Shown here: in pieces, positions 32,450 to 43,194 of the stretch
Numbering within the stretch: position 1 is the stretch's first letter
How the letters are laid out: the number at the start of each line of letters is the position of its first letter
Source: Medicago truncatula
Taxonomy: Eukaryota > Streptophyta > Magnoliopsida > Fabales > Fabaceae
NCBI RefSeq assembly: GCF_003473485.1
Contig: NC_053042.1
Location: forward strand, 20,046,501-20,110,500
Reading direction: 5' to 3'
Length of the DNA: 64,000 bases
Position numbers and translations under genes: made by a program
The notes under the pieces: model-generated
What the model was told of the DNA's origin: nothing
The model's database searches: none
What the model saw: only the letters and a program-made list of their open reading frames with translations

Positions 32450-32764
32450 CCCAACAGGATGCTAGGTTTAGGTTACTGTAATAAGCATTTTTTAGGTTTA
32501 GATTTAAGCTTAAATAGTTAGGTAAATTAATTAATTAATTAATTTATATACATAAATTATTTTTTATTTTTTTTTGAATATATAAATACATATATGCGGG
32601 CTGCGGGGCTGGGTAGTATAGTGCCCATACCCGTGCCTGTACCCTTTTAAGTTTGCGGGTAATTACCCGGACCCATGTCCAGACCCATGAAAGCGGGATT
32701 TTACCCTACCCATTGCGGTTTTTTTTGTGGGTATCCATCGGACCTGGGTCCAATTGCCATCCCC
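32450..32764. mobile_element. Half copy of the hAT MITE at 44127-44748
   Basis: The segment aligns with 44450-44748: 'ttaggtttagatt...gcttaaatag', 'tgcggggctgggtagtatag', 'gggtaattacccggaccc' and the terminal 'ggtccaattgccatcccc'. The left half of the element is missing, so it is a truncated copy. Confidence 0.75.
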
Positions 32765-33267
32765 AAACATAACATATTCGTCTTAATGCTAGTATAACAT
32801 AATTATAATATAAATTTTTCTTTTCAAATTCCGAAACGTATACTTGAGTTTGAGTTAGAAATTTGCTGTTCACACATGTCATAAGGCTGAGACACAAGTA
32901 AAATACACTTTTGCCCCTCGACAGTTAACTATCAAGAAATTCAAAATCCGGCTGCAGTTAACTGCCGAGAAAAACTATTATGCAGACAGTGGGTTCTGCA
33001 TAATTGTTAAGCATTTCCAAGCTATTTTTCGGCCAGTTTTTACCTGTAATTAAACCAGAGCATTTCCAAAGGTAATATAATTCATACAACATTTAAACTC
33101 AGTCATAAATAAGAAAAATACAATATCTTTTACAATTGTCCATAATTAAATCAAACCGACATTTGGTTCAAAATACACAAAAGTTTGAAATTCATCAAAC
33201 GCGTGTTACATAGTGTCCATAATTAAACAACACATTACAAGTCATTACACATCATTAAATTAAATCC

Positions 33268-33613
33268 CTACTTACATTCAACGCAATTGCATATAGAACG
33301 AACATACATATATAATATATTATCTTCCACCATATTCCGAAACATAAATCCAACGTCGCTATCGTCTCGAATAAGCCAAGGCATATAGCTTGCCGTTTTT
33401 TCATACGTATTCATCTCTATCTTCTCGTAGGAATATGCATGACATTTGACCAAACAAGTGACGTGTATATTGATTTTCACCAAGATGCTCAAAATAAGTG
33501 TTAAGTTGTGCCTTCAAATCATCAAGAGAGTCGGTCGGCGTTATCATAACCTTAATTGTCTTTTTAAAAGCGGAGTACCTAACACGACCTTCAATTTTTG
33601 CAACCTCAGACAT
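33268..33613 (-). pseudogene. Small accessory ORF of the OTU-MULE (frameshifted)
   Basis: Two overlapping minus-strand frames make one protein of about 114 aa if a single frameshift near 33437 is allowed. The first half starts MSEVAKIEGRVRYSAFKK and reaches QYTRHLFGQ; the second continues CHAYSYEKIEMNTYEK to DDSDVGFMFRNMVEDNILY. It lies about 300 bp downstream of the OTU segment on the same strand. I do not recognise a named domain. Its position suggests a second gene of the element or the end of a longer polyprotein. Confidence 0.5.
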
Positions 33614-33912
33614 GTTTCACTTCACAAAAACTTTATGAAAAAAAATCATACATTAGGATGAAATTAAATGAAATGTAATAACGAATAAATCAAATGCGTA
33701 AATATTAATAACGAATAAATAAGTATTGCACTAGTTTCACCACATAAAAGTCATATTATCATATATATCAATATAAATTACAAAATGTTACTTATATATT
33801 GGCCACAAAAAATTGGCGTTACAATTTCGACGCCAAAATACACGTCGGTGTAATTTCTACAAAAAAAAAGGACTAACACCGACAAAAAAATCACTCATTA
33901 AAGACCAAGTGA

Positions 33913-35060
33913 TTAGGGAAGATCAAGTGAATTAGAATCTTCATCATCTTCCGCAATAACTTCAAATTGTTGCTTTGGTTTTTCGGGAGTGTCCGACAAA
34001 ATAGGCGCTGCTTTGTTCGACTCCTTTTGTGGTTTCGGCGGTTTGTTTCCACTTTCAATAGCCATGAGCTTTCGGAACAACTCACGTTGATCCAAATACT
34101 CATCTTTCCAAGTCACCGCATCTTCTTTCTTGTGATTGTGCCACTCCGTAGATGATATAAGTAGTGGACAACCATTCTTCAAATAAATAAGCACGAAATG
34201 ACTCGGAATTACCCCAAGGCACATGATGGGAGTTTTTTGCTTACCCAGCGGTGGTGGCCCTCTTAGTGGGAAAAAATATTCCGATTTTCCAACTTCAAGA
34301 TTTGTCAACACGACCACACACCTTTTGTAATAATTAGCAACAATGTGTCTCATGTCCGGAAAGTCATCCACTTATCAACAAGATGTGCACAACCTTTGGT
34401 ATTTGTGGGAGGATGTAAGCCATTTAAAATGTAGTTATAACGATCCTCACCCGTATATACTTCAACATAATCATCTCTATGATCTTTCAACTCTTGAATA
34501 AGATGTGTATGAATCATGATATGATTTTGTTCGGTCAAGCCCATGAACTCGACTATAGCTCGGAATCCACAATGTCCATCGCCTAAAACATCCACCACTT
34601 TTTCAATAAATGGAAGCATGAAGTGTGACATATAATCAATAGGCCTCATAACTGGGATAGCCTTAGGCTTTGGATACCGAGAAGGTGCTGGAAGTGGGGA
34701 AAGTGATATTTTACCAAGACGAGCCCCTTTTTTTCTTTTATATGATGATGTTGTTGGTGATGGTGACGGTTGACTATCTGAATTTTGGGAATCAACAACC
34801 TCCCACGAAGAAGGAATCCGACTAGTCGATGTAATTTTTCCTTTAGACCTCGCAATGTCCACTTTTTTCTTGGATCCCTTGGTTGGTACTTTTCGTGGTG
34901 GTGGAGACATCATGGTGGTTTCAAGAAATGCCAACTGTCGCAAAACCTCTTTGACTTCAAGCTTCATTTCGTAAGGGAGTTTCTTGAGACGTTGTTGAAA
35001 AACCATGGTCATTACTTTCTTCGCCCATACGTAACCTATGTCAATGGTGGTATATCTCAT
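33913..35060 (-). pseudogene. OTU-like cysteine protease domain of the MULE
   Basis: A 236-aa open frame (35060-34350) has a Ser/Pro/Lys-rich linker and then the OTU core VVDVLGDGHCGFRAIVEF. This has the D-G-x-C catalytic Cys context seen in plant OTU proteins. The frame shifts near 34369; text around 'gtggatgactttcc' looks like loss of 4 bp from a tgga repeat. The continuing frame (34371-33913) supplies VIPSHFVLIYLKNG, which places the catalytic-type His. A Lys/Glu-rich tail ends SNSLDLP. OTU proteases remove ubiquitin or ubiquitin-like proteins. Fusion to MULE transposases is known in plants, but the role in transposition is unclear. It probably formed one ORF with the upstream SWIM region. 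Confidence 0.75.
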
Positions 35061-36440
35061 CTAATAAAATTGGCTTCTCTTCAAGGATTTTAGTAGCAAT
35101 TTTGCATGAACATGGTAGCTCGTAAGCTATCCTTTGAACACAACCACAAATTTCCTTGTCCATGCACAATGTTCCCCTACAACGTGACTCTTCCAAAGCA
35201 ATGTTGTCCAAAACATATCTAGACATATGACCACCTCACCTGGAGTACAAAGTGACATCTTTGAATCTATGTTCCAATACGGTAACGCTCTGACAAAAGG
35301 TTGTTTGTATCGCAGTGAACTGAAGCACCAACATGTCATGTATTTTCTCCCAACAAGTACCCAAATCACCCACACTATTGTCCAAAAATTTCTTTACTAA
35401 AGCATGAGCCTATTCTACCCTGTTGGTGGTTCTGCCACCAAGATGCAACACATGGTTTGTCCATGCCCTCACTATTTTCTCCTTCACTTCTTTCAAGGTG
35501 GTCATGGCATAATTTAGGAAAAGTGGGAAATCACTACATGCATCTAGGAACTCCACTAATGCATTTCCATATAACTCTTGAGTGTGCGATTCAACCATAA
35601 CTTTTCATGCCCTCATTATCTTCTTCACAACATCGCGAGGTTTCACCTCTTTGCCATCCTTTTTTCCCAAAGGATATTTACAATCTAAGATGCACCTTTG
35701 TTTAACATTTGCTTGCACATGAAAGTAACAATTCATTGCATAACTTTCGGGGAAAACATTTGCAACCGCTTTCATCAAAGATATATCCCTGTCAGTCACA
35801 ATCACCTTAGGCATATTCATCTTTGACGTAAGAAGTTTACGCAATATTTTTAAAACCCAAACAAAGTTTTCCTCTTTCTCATGTGTCACAAATCCAAAGC
35901 CTACCGAATATGTCAAATCGGTCGAAGTGACCCCAACTACCTCAAACATTGGCATCTTGTACATGTTTGTTTTGTGGGTGGAGTCCATAACCAAAACCGT
36001 TGGAAAATTGTTAAACAACTTAACGGATGTTGGATGAGCCCAAAAGTATCTTTGATTGTAGTACTTTCACTTTGTGTTTTTTAGAAATAAGTATAGTTGT
36101 GCTCCTCCAACTTCGAGATTAGATATTGCAACATGGGATTGATCAAGCTTGATCTTTGTGTAACAATTGTAAATCCTGCCTTATTTGTTTGACGACGTGT
36201 CCACTCAAGCAATTCTTCTCTATCTTTCGACTTAACGTCGTCTGAAAAAAATCTAGATGTGTCAACTTCGTGGGCATGAAGTGGGAGGACACCGGAGTCA
36301 ACATATTTAGAAGCTTCAACATGGACGGAAGCTACATCAATGTTTGATTTGGCTTCAACCTTAGGCGGTTTGACATCTCCGAAAATTTCTACAAAATTTG
36401 GTTTTGCCTCTCCCGGAACATCTTCCGCATTCTCTACCAT
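34980..36440 (-). pseudogene. FAR1/MULE transposase, multiply interrupted
   Basis: On the minus strand the N-terminus (MVENAEDVPGEAKPN, from 36440) reaches a FAR1-like DDVKSKDREELLEWTRRQ. The catalytic MULE domain follows: FPTVLVMDSTHKTNMYKMP with the first Asp, then VIVTDRDISLMKAV with the second, and MNCYFHVQANVKQRC. A SWIM-type zinc finger at about 35100-35180 reads CGCVQRIAYELPCSCKI. Breaks include TAA near 36083, a 1-nt frameshift near 36045, TGA near 35605, TAG near 35412 and TGA near 35238. Several stops fall where Trp would be expected, consistent with G-to-A change. The proteins cut and join Mutator-type ends. This copy cannot work. Confidence 0.8.
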
Positions 36441-36595
36441 TACTATAATTAAACAACACAAAAATATGAATTAACAACTAACTAATGCATAAACATCAAT
36501 GCCATAATGAATTAAAACAAAAAAAAAAAAACAAAGAATTTTTTTTTTTGAAAAAATAGCAGTAGCTTCCATTTTTTAGGTGTGAAATTTTTTTC

Positions 36596-36715
36596 ACAAG
36601 TTTTTCTCGATACCTAACTACCGAGCTTTTTTTCGGCAGTAAACTACCGAAGTTTACTTCGGTAGTAAGGTACCGAAGTTTACTTCGGTAGTAAGGTACC
36701 GAAGTTTCCCATGAC
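36596..36715. repeat. Palindromic repeats between transposase and right terminal repeat
   Basis: The text 'ttcggtagtaaggtaccgaa' occurs twice in tandem, at about 36658 and 36684, preceded by variants 'ctaactaccgag' and 'cggcagtaaactaccgaag'. Each unit is close to self-complementary. The same core (cagttaactgccgag) recurs in the terminal repeats, so these are probable transposase-binding or promoter repeats of the MULE. Confidence 0.6.
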
Positions 36716-37339
36716 ATAGTTCTGCGTAACTGACGTAGAATCCATAACCAAACAAAAAAATAAACCGATTAAAATGCTCAATACCTGTTTTTTACGTCAA
36801 AAGTGTGTTGATACCTCCTATGCTTGATGCTTGAATGTATTTGGAGCAAGATTTGATGAGAAAAAAATATTGGATTTGGGGATTTGATGGAAGTGGTATG
36901 GAAGTTGATGATGAAATAGTGTGTAGGGGGAGCAGGTGACTCTTTCATCTGATGAAACATATTTCTCTGCAGTTAACGACTGAGGTTTTCCTCGGCAGTT
37001 AACTGCAGCCGAATTTTAAATTTCTCAGCAGTTAACTGTCGAGGGCAAAAACGTATTTTACTTGTGTGTCTCAGTCTTATGATATGTGCGAACAACAATT
37101 TTCTATGAGTTATGCTCATGAGAACAATAATTTATAATATAACTAATATAATTATTTATTTTATATAAGTATCGTATTGTTCCTTAAAAAGAAACTATTA
37201 TATTATTCGCATTTAATATAGTTACTTTTTTTTTTTTTTTTGTGGTGGTCGGAGTTTAAATACACCTTATTTATAACATGAATAAACTAACGAGAAAAGT
37301 TATAGACTACTAAAAACAATTAAAAAAAAAAGAACAGAA

Positions 37340-37400
37340 GGATTGTCTTGGTTGAGATAGAGAGGCCACGTGTAGGATTGATGCATTCTGATTGGTCGAG
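37340..37400 (+). promoter_or_regulatory. G-box and CCAAT-type boxes upstream of the bZIP60-like gene
   Basis: About 270 bp before the start codon there is a CACGTG G-box at about 37366, followed about 20 bp later by 'ctgattggtc', a CCAAT box on the minus strand. ER-stress elements combine CCAAT with CCACG. Here the spacing is not the canonical 9-10 nt, so an ERSE is only a possibility. Confidence 0.35.
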
Positions 37401-37641
37401 TGACGGTATACATAAGACTGGAATTAATATACGCGGTTCCTTCCTCCTCAGTTTACAGTTTTTATTACTTTTCTTTTTTTATTTATTTTACTTTTCCTTA
37501 ATCACCAAGACAACACACAATCAACCCCACTGTTCATAACCGCTCTCACATTTTTTCTTTCTTTCTTTTTTATATGCATAACCTTCACTAATTCCATTCA
37601 ACTCATTCCATTCATCATCTTCTTCGTAATTTTTGGGTACC

Positions 37642-39750
37642 ATGGACACTTTCGAACCCCAAATCGATTTCGAATCTCTCTTCGCAGAATACGAAGTCGC
37701 CGATTTTTTGCAGGAGGATGATATCAATCCTTCTGTTTCCGTCGCAGACACTCCCTCGCCTCTTTCAGAGATTGAGAATCTTCTCATGTCTGATGCCGAG
37801 GGAATTGCGTCCTCATCATCGGATTCTGACTATCATAAGCTTCTCCAAGATATTCTCGTCGACCCTATCCCTCTATCGGATGATCAAGGTTTCGTTCTTT
37901 CTGATGAAGCCAGGGTTGATCCAGTAACTCCTCAAGAGGTTCCTCCTGAACCCGTTTCAAAAAAGCAAATTAGGTAAAACAAAATAATTTACATATAGTT
38001 TATAAGAATTGCTGATGTTGATCATATAAGTATTAATTAGTCTTTAAAATCATGATTTTTTTTTTTTTTTCAACCTGCTGGAGTAATTAGTAATTTGTAA
38101 TTTGTATTCGAGGTTACCGAATTTGATGGGATGATTATGGTTCTAAAGAGAAGTTTTTGGTATCTGATTTTCAGGCAGATGAGGAACAGGGACGCTGCTG
38201 TGAAATCAAGAGAGAGGAAGAAGGTGTATGTGAAAAACCTTGAGACAAAGAGTAGGTATTTTGAAGGGGAATGCAGAAGATTGGAGCATTTGCTTCAGTG
38301 CTGCTATGCTGAGAACCATGCTTTGCGGCTTTGTTTGCAATCGCGTGGTGGCTTTGGTGCTCCCATGACCATGCAGGAGTCTGCTGTGCTCTTGTTGGGT
38401 AAGGCTTGCAATTGCAAATCATATTTGCTTTGCTTCTTTTTTTATTGTCATTGCCATTTTATTTTAGGTATTGTAGTTTAACTGCTAAAAGTATGACCAT
38501 ATGAAGGATTACAGTGACTTTGCACAAATGATTTGGTTTCATTATTGCATATTCTTTGGTTGTTTGGCCTGGCCTATAATTTTTTTTTTTTTTGCTTACT
38601 TTCTTGAATGAATGGACGTTTTGCTAATGCTCTATAGTTTCATATATTGGACTTATCATAGTTTCCCAAATTGCTACTTGTTAGTTGATATTGAATAATA
38701 TGGATAATATGCTTTTTGTCGGTAGAATAACTGCCATGTTTTCTTCTTACTGTTGTGTAGATCAGATGTTAAAGATGTCTTTAGGTTTTTTATTGGGTTT
38801 TGCAGAACACAAAGTACTGGGTAAATTTATTTTATGTTTAGCAGTGTTATGAATAGTGGTGTAGCAGAGTGGCTGCTACAAACAAGCAGTAGTGCAGCCG
38901 CTGCTATAGCGGCCAATATAGCTCATGTTGCGGCCTCTAAAGCACTGCATGAAATGAGATCTGAAATTCAAATGAAAAAATTTTAACAATAAAAAAATCC
39001 CATGAAACATAAAGCACTAGAGCTTTTTAATTGGAGTATCTTAGGAATTTTTAAATTATGAAAAACACCATGACAGTGTTCGGGCTTCTCATTCTGTCTC
39101 ATTTAGGCTATAATATTTCACCTTCTCACTGGTCAATAACCATAGTTATTGAGCTCTATGTATGTACTGGTCATCCCACTATAGTATTTTTGAGGTCAGC
39201 AACTATGCTATGTTATTCAGGCTAATATTTCACCTTCCAAAGGTGTACCTCCTTTTGCTGTAATCCAGATTTGTGTGCTTATGCAAAATACATAAAACAT
39301 ATACAACATGGAAATTCCAAAACATTCAGAGAAAAAGTAGATTCCCTTTATGCATGCTAAATGAATAGAAAGTGATTTTCATATGTCAATTCCAATGTTG
39401 CTATCATTCAAAGAGTGAGTTTTATGAAGCTGCTCTAATGGAGTTCATGTTAATTAGATTATCATTTATTTACAAATATTCATCATATTCATGTTGCAGA
39501 ATCCCTGCTGCTGGGTTCCCTGCTATGGTTCCTGGGCATCATGTGCCAACTCAGTCTACCCCTTCCACTGTCGCTAACAACAGTGTTACCTCCAAGAGAA
39601 AACATGGATCACAAAGGTCTAAGAAGGGTGGCTCTAAAAGGGCCAAACAGTAATAATATCTCTGATTATTTCCTGACTCGATCGTTTGTAAAGAGTAGAA
39701 GATGCCAAGCTTCAAGAACGAAGATGAAATTTGATTTTATCATGTTATAA
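37642..39750 (+). CDS. bZIP60: bZIP60-type ER-stress transcription factor
   Basis: Exons 37642-37973, 38175-38398 and 39500-39750 join in frame to 268 aa. An acidic N-terminal region precedes a basic region NRDAAVKSRERKK with the bZIP N-x7-R spacing at about residue 115. A leucine zipper follows, and then a hydrophobic membrane segment, ESLLLGSLLWFLGIM. This is the unspliced, ER-anchored form. Plant bZIP60 mRNA is cut by IRE1, removing about 23 nt next to this segment and shifting frame. Here the alternative frame is open to a TAA at 39651-39653 and encodes a Lys/Arg-rich tail (SKRKHGSQRSKKGGSKRAKQ), a good nuclear signal. The CTGCTGCTGG text at 39505-39514 fits the 5' cut loop. The true ATG is 37642, inside a good context (accATGg). 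Confidence 0.9.
39500..39653 (+). promoter_or_regulatory. IRE1 splice region and alternative-frame tail of bZIP60
   Basis: Two frames are open across this exon: the membrane-anchor frame and a +2 frame ending at 39653 with a basic tail. Moving between them needs removal of a length equal to 2 modulo 3, so 23 nt works. The candidate excised stretch lies between about 39508 and 39534, flanked by CTG-rich loops. The exact cut points cannot be fixed by eye. Confidence 0.75.
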
Positions 39751-41341
39751 AACTTTTGAAGTGGGGCATTTCAGATGTTCTATTTATTCCTTCTTTCTAT
39801 GCATTTTCTTTCTTTCTCTCTCCCTCTCTATCTCTCTCACTTTTTGGTTTTTGTTTTATTGAGCTTTTAGATAGAGTCCTAGTTATAAAAAAAAATATGT
39901 AAACCAAACATGTTGGGATGCTTTTGACATGTATTATAAGCTTCTATGTTATGCACTTTGACGCTATGTGTTCTTCCTATTTGAAACATGGAAATTGTTT
40001 TTTATGTAGCAGTTTAGACTGCTTGTTTTTCTATTATTGATTCTTCGAAAGAATAGTTTTTCAATCAAACGATCTCTATGAACATCTTAGCCAGACCATT
40101 AAAAAACCCAAAGCCACCTACAAGCTACAGTTCCACCTCTAACAACCATCATGAAATCTCTTCCATGAAGCACTATCAATCACCAACCTCGGACATTCAG
40201 ATCGAATACAGCCAAAGAATCAAGAGAAAGACCATGACCATCACCATACTACACCCCTTTAACCTTCTATCTTGAATCTAAACCTACATTAAACCACACC
40301 ATTACTATCTTTGGTTACCATAAAGTCCACTCAGTACTCACCCACCTGAGGTTTCCCTTTGTGCCCTATTTTTAGTTTTGCTCCAATATATTCATATTCA
40401 GTTCATTCTCCTGCAAACACCTCAGTTAAACAACGCTCTCGTGAACCTAGAACTCATGGTAACTCTGAAGTTTTCGTAATCACTAGAGCTGATTATGAGT
40501 GATTCAGAAGGAGTTCTAACTAGGCAGGGGGGTAATTGCCGTGGAGACAAGGGAAATGGATCATCTGCTACTTCAAGTCTTGAACAGACTACCTCCTCCT
40601 CAACCCTCTTAGTTAAAAATAGTTCAAAATTCAAGTCATAATAAATCAAATGACAAGAAAAGTAGTTGGCACCATAATGAAATGAGATTTATCATATTAA
40701 ATCAGAATTCGTCATAATTTAGTATCAAATTGAGATACAACACATATCTTAAGGGTGTGTATGTCTTGTCCCTTGCTTCCCAATTTGTCCTATCACTAGA
40801 ATAGTTTTACAATCAAACACAGTACAACTGGGGTTACAACTGGAGTTGTCCTATCCTGTCCAGTCCCTTATCTTTTAGCAAATCAAACACACCCTTATTG
40901 TTATTTCTATACTTTGTGGTGTGTAATGAATTATCTTTTAGCAAATCAAACACACCCTTATTGTTATTTCTATACTTTGTGGTGTAAATGAATTATGAAT
41001 GGCACATTATGATAATCAGTTGTCTTGTTCTCCTTTCTTTCATCTTTGATTATTATTTATTTATTTATGTTACTGGTTGTACTGCTTGGTGAGTATAACT
41101 ATTCTGATTTAATGACATGAACTATACAATATTTAGTTTTCATTTCTGCAGTTTTTGTTGGTCAATATTATGAAAATTTGTCTTGTAGAAGTAGAAGTGG
41201 TGAAACAGAACTTTGGGAAGCCATGGTTTTTGCACAAAATGTATAGGCAAAATAAACCTACAAATCCTCGTGGTGTACAAATTTATTCTATTCTCTCACT
41301 TGGATGTAGTACATTTCCACCTTTGCAGCTAAAGTTACTGA
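39751..41341. other. Intergenic region with a short tandem duplication
   Basis: bZIP60 3' UTR, then spacer. A unit of about 63 bp starting 'tatcttttagcaaatcaaac' is duplicated at about 40868 and 40931. Short open frames (40078-40275, 41155-41397) show no domain, and the second overlaps the WAT1 gene on the other strand. Confidence 0.5.
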
Positions 41342-43194
41342 CTATATTTTGCATTCTTGGTCTTCACTATAGCACTGCAATTTACCTTTGGTCTTGAAAT
41401 CAACCTCTCTGTCACCTTCTTTCCCCCACAGTAACAAGTATAGTCCCATGATGACAATAAGTGCACCGATCATGCTGAAAATTTTATGAAAACACCAATT
41501 TCAGACTTATAACTAATTATACTAAAAAAAATATTCATGGTAAAACTAGATCTGTATCCCCAATTTTCTTATTATACTATGAAAAGAACTATGAGTCATT
41601 GCATGTTACCTGCCCAAATAAAGTTTTTCACCAAGGACAGAATATGCCAGAATTGCCACAAATATGGTACTAAGAGGGTTAAACATTGTGACAAAAACTG
41701 GTCCTTTTTTCTCGGTGCACCATAGTTGAGTGTACGTCAACAAACCACTCACAACAATTCCCTGTCATCGATGATTGATAAAGTCAGAACTCTAGATTTT
41801 GCAGTATTTTCTTTACAGAAATCATGTCCTTGTTATGAGCTGATTACTTGGTATACTAACCCCATATATTGTGGACCACAAGTCAATATTGAGCCCTATA
41901 ATCCATGCTGAAGGGTTATTATGTTCTGCTATCACTGTGAAAATAGCTGATTGTGCTGCTCCAATAAAGCACATCCATGTCGTGAGTGATAATTGAGCAG
42001 GGTATCTTTTTAGAGTCGATGCCTGAATTTCCAATTACAACCAAGATATCAGAGTTGTAATAGTTTCCAACGTCAAAAATTGGTGCCAGTATTGCCTGCG
42101 ATGGCAAGCATTCAGTACATCCATAATGATTGGATAAAAACCAGACGATCTAGATTTTAAACTTTGTATTTTCTTGTTTAAAGAAATCGAAATATGTATT
42201 GAAATTTGGATCGTCAGATCTCGATCCATCGACCAAGAAGGGTACTTGCTATATGAAGAATCCTTAGGAAAAGGTCAAAACAACAAAAAAATGAAAAAAA
42301 CTTCTTATTGAAAAATAATAATTATTAAAATTTTCCGGCTAAAAACTAATCATGAGTTAAGATACGGACCTGCATAATGAAGCATAAAGACCATGTAACA
42401 CAGCATAAAACTATGAGAAGTGAACCCTTAAACTGGCTCTTCTCATTGACAGAAGAAGCAATTGTTGGTTGAATAGTAAACAGAGGACGCCAAAAATTGC
42501 TCATAACAGGTCCTTTATATAGTGTCATGGTCATAACACCGGCTAAGGAGATTAAGGTACCAAGGACCTTTGATATACCATGAGGATTTTTAAGATCAAG
42601 AACCTCAAACCTGAGTGCCACTGCAATAATGAAGGTAAGGGAAGCTATGCAGTTGACCATGGAAGCAATAAAAGTTGGAGAAGTGTACTTGAAGCTTACA
42701 AAGTACATATTCAATGTCAAACTGACCCTGCAATTTTTTTTAATACTATACAAATTAGGTTTTCATACTTGTTTGCGTGTATATATATATATATAACAAT
42801 GTGATAGCATGCATTTTTTTATTATTTGTGCTTACCCTAACACTGCAAGCACAAAAAATTCCATAAATAGAGAAAATGTCAGCTTTGGTCTTACATTTCT
42901 GCAAGAGAAACAACAAATTGTCATCAAACACAAACTAAGAACTCGGATGCATGCATTCGATTAAATATACATATACGTGTGTACGTACTTCTCTAGAAAG
43001 TATGCAAAAGGGAGCATCACAAACCCAGCTACAACATGGCGATAGGTAACATACACATAAGGACTCATTCCATGATTAAAAGAAGCTTCAGTGATAAAAT
43101 ATAACAAGGTATAGCCCAACTGGCCAAATACCATGACTAGGTGTGGCTTGAACTTTTTGTATACAAGTAGACAACAAAATATTTTTTGCTCCAT
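41342..43194 (-). CDS. WAT1-related / nodulin MtN21-like EamA transporter
   Basis: Six exons on the minus strand (43194-42989, 42898-42836, 42727-42370, 42022-41861, 41761-41610, 41474-41342) join in frame to 357 aa with GT-AG introns. The protein has two EamA (drug/metabolite transporter) halves and about ten membrane segments. Family signatures include ASFNHGMSPYVYVTYRH, ENVRPKLT-type text after segment 2 (KNVRPKLTFSLFMEF), MYFVSFKYTSPTFIASM and GPVFVTMFNPLSTIFVAILAY near the end. Members of this plant family export amino acids (UMAMIT), auxin (WAT1) or other metabolites from plasma or vacuolar membrane. The substrate of this one cannot be read. Length and exon pattern are normal. Confidence 0.92.

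Larger units (their letters stand above)
32858..37103 (-). mobile_element. MULE carrying FAR1/MULE transposase and OTU domain, 4.25 kb
   Basis: The left end GAAATTTGCTGTTCACACAT and, reverse-complemented, the right end GAAAATTGTTGTTCGCACAT continue inward as inverted repeats for about 150 bp through 'cataag.ctgagacaca', 'tcgacagttaact' and 'cggctgcagttaactgccga'. The flanks tttgagtta (32849-32857) and tatgagtta (37104-37112) form a 9-bp target duplication with one mismatch. All cargo is on the minus strand: transposase, OTU domain and a small accessory ORF. The related left end at 59420 marks a second family member. The element is complete in length, but its genes are broken. Confidence 0.85.

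Noticed and set aside
37348-37539. Short frame upstream of the bZIP60-like start
   Set aside because: Lies in the promoter/leader with T-rich composition; no evidence for a peptide.
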